Assembly (NCBI RefSeq): GCF_008085905.1
Contig: NZ_VSFF01000014.1
Coordinates: forward strand, 248,001 to 312,000
Reading direction: 5' to 3'
Length of the DNA: 64,000 nucleotides
DNA from: Actinomadura syzygii
GTDB taxonomy: Bacteria > Actinomycetota > Actinomycetes > Streptosporangiales > Streptosporangiaceae
The notes under the pieces were generated by a model. That model was given only the letters and a program-made list of their open reading frames with translations, ran no database searches and was not told the DNA's origin. Every line of letters starts with the position of its first letter. Positions within the stretch are counted from its first letter, which is position 1. Below are positions 60,351 to 64,000 of the stretch, in pieces. The position numbers and the translations under genes were made by a program.

Positions 60351-63300
60351 TCACCCGCCAAGCAGGTCGCCGAATACATGGTCGACGACCCGCGACGACG
60401 CCTGCCCGTCGTCGTGCGGGCAGTACTTCACGAAGAAGCGGTCGTAGGCGTCCGCATAGCGGTCCTCGCCGTCCGGAGCCTTGTGGACGGCGACGGCGAC
60501 GTCCGCCGAGGTGGTCACAACCGGTCCGGGTGCGTCCGCCTCCAGGTCGAGGTAGAGGCCGCGGACATGGTCGCGGTAGCGCTCCAGGTCGTAGGCGTAC
60601 ACGACGATCGGACGTCCGAGGATGGCGTAGTCGACCATGGCGGACGAGTAGTCCGTGACCAGCACGTCCGACGCCATGTACAGCTCGGCGATGTCGGGGT
60701 AACGGGACACGTCGATGACGAACCCGTCCCCTGCGTGACGCTCCTTGTCCGTGACGAAATGGTGCGCTCGTATGAGCAGCACGTGGTCGTCGCCTAGGAC
60801 GTCCCGCATCGTGCGGATGTCCAACTCAAGGGAGAAGCCCTGCACCCCAGGCGCGTGGAACCGATCGTCCCGCCAGGTCGGCGCGTAGAGGACGACCTTC
60901 TTCCCGTCCGGGATTCCGAGGCGCTTACGGATCTCGTCCCCGATGCTCTCCCACTCGGGCGTGCTGAGGACGTCGTTGCGCGGATATCCCGTCTCCAGGA
61001 CTTCGCCCTCATACCTGAACGCGCGCTGCATGGTCTGGGTGGCGAACGGGCTCGGGGACAGCAGCACGTCCCACCGCGCCACCTCGCGCTCCACCAGGTC
61101 GAACCGTTCCGTGCGCCGGTAGGGCATGTCCCGGAGGTCGTAGCCGAGACGCTTCAACGGCGTGCCGTGCCACGTCTGGACGAACGTCTGCCCCTCGCGC
61201 TTGACGCACCATGGCGGCAGCCCATGGTTGGTGACGACGTAACGGGCACGGGCAAGAGCCCGGTAGTGCTCACGGCTTCCGGACAGGACGGTCCTGGCTT
61301 TGCCGTCCACTGCGAACTGTCCGTCCTGGGAAACCCACACGCATTCCAGTTCGGGCTTGCGGCGCATCAGTTCTTCGTAGACGGCCTTGGGGCTGCAGTT
61401 GTACTGCGTGCCACCGTGGCTGTCGAACACCGCGACATCAGCGACCGGGCTCCGCAGATACACCGGATAGTCGTGCTGTTGGAGGAGCACCTGAGCGCGC
61501 GCACCGCGTTCGTCTTCGTCGAGGCCAGGGCGGCTGCGCAGGAGCAGCGCGTCCTTCTGGTGGACGCCGACCTCGAACTCGTGCGTTCCGGCACGGTGCC
61601 ACTCAGGGAGACGGGAGATTTTCTCCCGTTCGACCACGACCGACACCTCGCCGGTCTGCGCGCGCGCCAGCACGTCCCACGTTCCGGTGCTCAACGGGAG
61701 GTCCGTCCCGAAAACGGTCATCGTCGCCGGGTTGAACGCGGCGGTGAAGCGGAGACCGTCCCAGGTGACGGGCACGCGGTGCTCGTCCCCAGACCGGCGG
61801 CGGCGCAGGACGAAGTAGTCCGGCTTGGTCTTGGGGCAGGCGAAGTCACCGGAAAGAGTGAGGAGCCCTTGCTCGTCCCACTCCGCCTTGGTCACCACGG
61901 GACGAACACTGCGCTCGATCCCACGCAGGTTGCCGAAAGCGGTGCGGGTCAACGCGAATTCACGTCTGCGCCCTGGAAGGACGTAGCGGACGGCGGCCAC
62001 GTTGCTAGCGACGGTCAGTCGGATCGGTCCACCCTCACCCGTGAGCCTGATGTCCCAGTCGATGAAGTCGCGCAGATGCGGTCGTCCTGGGATTCCGGTG
62101 TCGTCCGGCACAGAAACGAGTGACTGCATGGGCAGCGTGGCCGTGAAGTCGAATCCGGTGCCGCCCGCCATGCGCAGCACGGACGACTGGCGCAGCGTCA
62201 CCTCCCCGTGAACCTCGGCACCGCCGCCGCCGTGTCGCCGCGCCGCGACGACGGCGGCCCCGGTGCCGAGTGCTCTTCGCGTCCATCCGGACAGTTCCAG
62301 CACGTCGCCGTTGCGCCGGATGCGGGTGACGACGGCCTTGGCCCGCTTCACGTGGACGACGAACACGTCGTCCTCCCCCGCCGCCGGTTGGACGGCGACG
62401 TGCTCGTCCACCTGGCGGGCGGACGTCCAGCGCACGGCCGGGGCGGTCGCGGGCAGCCGCTGGACGGCCTTTCGCCCCTGCGCGGTCACCTCCACGAACA
62501 ATTCGTAGGTGGCCGTGCGCCATTCGTCGCCGTCCAGGAGGTATTCGGGCTCCACCCGCACCGAGAAGCCGGACTCGTCGTAGGAGACGGACGGCTGGTC
62601 GGACCGGATCGTCGCCTCCGGGCACGCGATCCGCTCCACCGGCAGCCGGATCTCCTTGCCGGTCTTCACGTCGCGCATCCAGACGCGGATTCGGGAGTCG
62701 CTCACCGAGGACACGTCGAACCTGTCGAAATGCGCGTGCCCTTCGACGATCAGGGTGTCCACGTCCCATTCGACGCGGTCGACGTCCGCGAAAAGGCGGA
62801 GCTCGTCGGTGACGTCGTACACATCCGCGGGAATGTCGCGTTCCACACCGTCATTCTTCGCGCCGTCGAAGAACGGGTACTCGGCGTACCACCGCTGGCG
62901 GACGCGCCCCCGCCGCGCGAGCGGAACGTTCCTAAGACCGGCCTCCTCGAAACGGACCACCTCCAGCAGTTCCGGCAGCATCCGCTCGCCGAGCAGATAC
63001 GTCTCCAGCCGCCTGATCGCCGACAGTCCGGCGGCGGCCGGTCGCCCGGCGAGTTCGACATAGGCGGCGCCCAGTTCGCTGAGCCGCTCGCGCTCCTGCC
63101 AGGTGGCCTCGGGAAGGGCGAGGACCAGCGCGCGGACGTCCAGGTCCAGCGCGTACCGGTCGTGGTAGGGCAGCAGTTCCGGCGCGTGGTCGCCGAGGAA
63201 TTTCCGGACGGCCGTGATGAGGCTCATCCGCTCGGTGATCTCCGCCGGTTCATACCGTGCGCGCGTCGCAGTTCCGGTGCGGTCCCGCCGGTAATACACG

Positions 63301-63923
63301 GTCGTGTCGAGAACGTCCACCGCCGAGGCGAGAACCTGCGCCTGCGCGGCGGTGAGCGCGTCCTGGGTCGTCGCCGGAAGGTCGAAGCGGTGCGCGTCCC
63401 AGAAGTCGCGGCGGAAGACCTTGTTGCACACCGTCCGGTCCTGGAGAAGGGCGGGATGGCGGGTGACGTGCGTCTTCTTCATCGTCGCGGCATAGGGCAC
63501 GGCGTGCAGCGCAGAAGGGCGCGCCTGGTTCCCGTCCACGTACATGACGTTTCCGCCGACGAGGTCGGAGCCGGTCTTCTCCAGCGTGCCGACCATCAGT
63601 TCGCACGCGTACGGCGGGAGCGCGTCCTCGCTCTCGACGAAGGCGAGATAGCGGCCCTTCGCCTGCTCCGCCCCGGTGTCGGCGGCCGACAGTTCGCCGG
63701 ACGCCTGGAGCAGCGCGAACCGCTCGTCCCGCTCGGCGAACTCCATGGCGACGGCCGCGTTGCCCTCTGCCGTGCCGTCCTCGGGTTCCTCGCCCACCAG
63801 GAGCACTTCGACGTCGTGGAGCGTCTGCCCGGCTAGCGATTCCAGGCATTCCTCGAAATGGTCCCCGGTACCGCGGAAGGGGACGACGACGCTGATCTTG
63901 GCGGGGTTGCGCTGAGGTGACAC
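60351..63923 (-). CDS. bifunctional GT2 glycosyltransferase / CDP-glycerol glycerophosphotransferase (TagF-like)
   Basis: A 1190-residue wall-polymer enzyme. The N-terminal GT2 domain (about 10-230) has ISVVVPFRGTGDHFEECLESLAGQT and AFVESEDALPPYACELM. A long middle region (about 300-780) contains beta-rich repeats. The C-terminal TagF-type domain has YVVTNHGLPPW, TWHGTPLKRLGYDL, ETGYPRNDVL, KVVLYAPTWRDDRF, LLIRAHHFV and ASDVLVTDYSSAMVDYAILGRPIVVYAYD. It would polymerise glycerol-phosphate or a related unit for teichoic-acid-like polymers. GTG 63923 follows ACGGAG. A paralogue ends 23 bases upstream. Confidence 0.9.
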   Translation of the reverse strand: MSPQRNPAKISVVVPFRGTGDHFEECLESLAGQTLHDVEVLLVGEEPEDGTAEGNAAVAMEFAERDERFALLQASGELSAADTGAEQAKGRYLAFVESEDALPPYACELMVGTLEKTGSDLVGGNVMYVDGNQARPSALHAVPYAATMKKTHVTRHPALLQDRTVCNKVFRRDFWDAHRFDLPATTQDALTAAQAQVLASAVDVLDTTVYYRRDRTGTATRARYEPAEITERMSLITAVRKFLGDHAPELLPYHDRYALDLDVRALVLALPEATWQERERLSELGAAYVELAGRPAAAGLSAIRRLETYLLGERMLPELLEVVRFEEAGLRNVPLARRGRVRQRWYAEYPFFDGAKNDGVERDIPADVYDVTDELRLFADVDRVEWDVDTLIVEGHAHFDRFDVSSVSDSRIRVWMRDVKTGKEIRLPVERIACPEATIRSDQPSVSYDESGFSVRVEPEYLLDGDEWRTATYELFVEVTAQGRKAVQRLPATAPAVRWTSARQVDEHVAVQPAAGEDDVFVVHVKRAKAVVTRIRRNGDVLELSGWTRRALGTGAAVVAARRHGGGGAEVHGEVTLRQSSVLRMAGGTGFDFTATLPMQSLVSVPDDTGIPGRPHLRDFIDWDIRLTGEGGPIRLTVASNVAAVRYVLPGRRREFALTRTAFGNLRGIERSVRPVVTKAEWDEQGLLTLSGDFACPKTKPDYFVLRRRRSGDEHRVPVTWDGLRFTAAFNPATMTVFGTDLPLSTGTWDVLARAQTGEVSVVVEREKISRLPEWHRAGTHEFEVGVHQKDALLLRSRPGLDEDERGARAQVLLQQHDYPVYLRSPVADVAVFDSHGGTQYNCSPKAVYEELMRRKPELECVWVSQDGQFAVDGKARTVLSGSREHYRALARARYVVTNHGLPPWCVKREGQTFVQTWHGTPLKRLGYDLRDMPYRRTERFDLVEREVARWDVLLSPSPFATQTMQRAFRYEGEVLETGYPRNDVLSTPEWESIGDEIRKRLGIPDGKKVVLYAPTWRDDRFHAPGVQGFSLELDIRTMRDVLGDDHVLLIRAHHFVTDKERHAGDGFVIDVSRYPDIAELYMASDVLVTDYSSAMVDYAILGRPIVVYAYDLERYRDHVRGLYLDLEADAPGPVVTTSADVAVAVHKAPDGEDRYADAYDRFFVKYCPHDDGQASSRVVDHVFGDLLGG

Positions 63924-63946
63924 TGTGGCTCCGTGATGGGGTTCTT

Positions 63947-64000
63947 TCAGTGGGCGGACCGGACGACCCGGTCCAGCACGCGGGCGGCCGCCTGGCCGTC
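63947..64000 (-). CDS. C-terminus of a second TagF-like protein (cut by window edge)
   Basis: The last 17 codons of a minus-strand gene read DGQAAARVLDRVVRSAH then TGA (63947-63949). They align with the end of the neighbouring TagF-like protein, DGQASSRVVDHVFGDLL, so the gene outside the window is probably a paralogue in the same operon. Little else can be said. Confidence 0.65.
   Translation of the reverse strand, partial: DGQAAARVLDRVVRSAH

Noticed and set aside
1..64000. tRNA genes, CRISPR arrays, insertion sequences, riboswitches or T-boxes
   Set aside because: I looked in the intergenic gaps and saw no cloverleaf with a TTCRA-type arm, spaced direct repeats, transposase or recognisable leader. 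A covariance-model scan would be needed to exclude small RNAs.

Overview
The window is chromosomal DNA of a very GC-rich actinomycete. Third codon positions are almost all G or C, GTG starts are common, and genes are often translationally coupled (ATGA, GTGA or TAGTG junctions). The order mdh - DUF3017 - folD - purH - purN - perM - sucD - sucC - pcrA is an actinobacterial housekeeping arrangement; part of it is shared with the sucC/sucD/perM/purN/purH block of Mycobacterium. A Streptosporangiales-type organism such as Actinomadura or a relative fits best, but that placement is inference. I see no tRNA or rRNA genes, CRISPR array, insertion sequence or prophage.

Layout. 1-10.3 kb: an M20 amidohydrolase cut by the left edge, a YbdK-type carboxylate-amine ligase, a D,D-carboxypeptidase, a SnoaL-like protein, a BrkB/YihY membrane protein, the operon CorC-like / trpS / 2'-5' RNA ligase-like, and galE-galK. 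10.3-17.9 kb: a four-gene minus-strand island, the most unusual part of the window. It holds a Trypco2-like protein, a trypsin / NB-ARC / TPR protein, an HSP90-family ATPase and a 902-residue TPR protein. 18.1-31.3 kb: central metabolism (mdh, icd, folD, purH, purN, sucD, sucC) with DUF3017, an FHA regulator, a GNAT, small membrane proteins and perM. 31.6-37.5 kb: a GH15-like exported protein, a TauE/SafE permease, a GNAT, a MaoC hydratase and pcrA. 37.8-39.6 kb: an intracellular M4-like zinc metallopeptidase with an emfourin-like inhibitor. 39.6-41.6 kb: the PTS-dependent dihydroxyacetone kinase dhaKLM. 41.7-45 kb: a PIG-L deacetylase, an SRPBCC protein, a beta-lactamase-fold hydrolase and a septum-formation-type protein. 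45.1-48.8 kb: a LiaFSR-like envelope-stress module. 48.9-53.2 kb: a TetR regulator, a cysteine-dioxygenase-like protein, a PhoD phosphatase and an endolysin-like CHAP pair. 53.4-58.3 kb: a molybdenum hydroxylase operon of the form II CO-dehydrogenase type with a CoxG-like anchor. 58.4-64 kb: a methyltransferase, a serpin and two tandem TagF-type wall-polymer enzymes, the second cut by the right edge.

The metabolic genes form ordinary operons. Three protease/regulator sets stand out: the trypsin-NB-ARC system with adjacent HSP90 and TPR proteins, the M4-like protease with its inhibitor, and a cytoplasmic serpin. Starts were chosen by ribosome-binding site, overlap with the upstream gene and family length; doubtful ones are noted.
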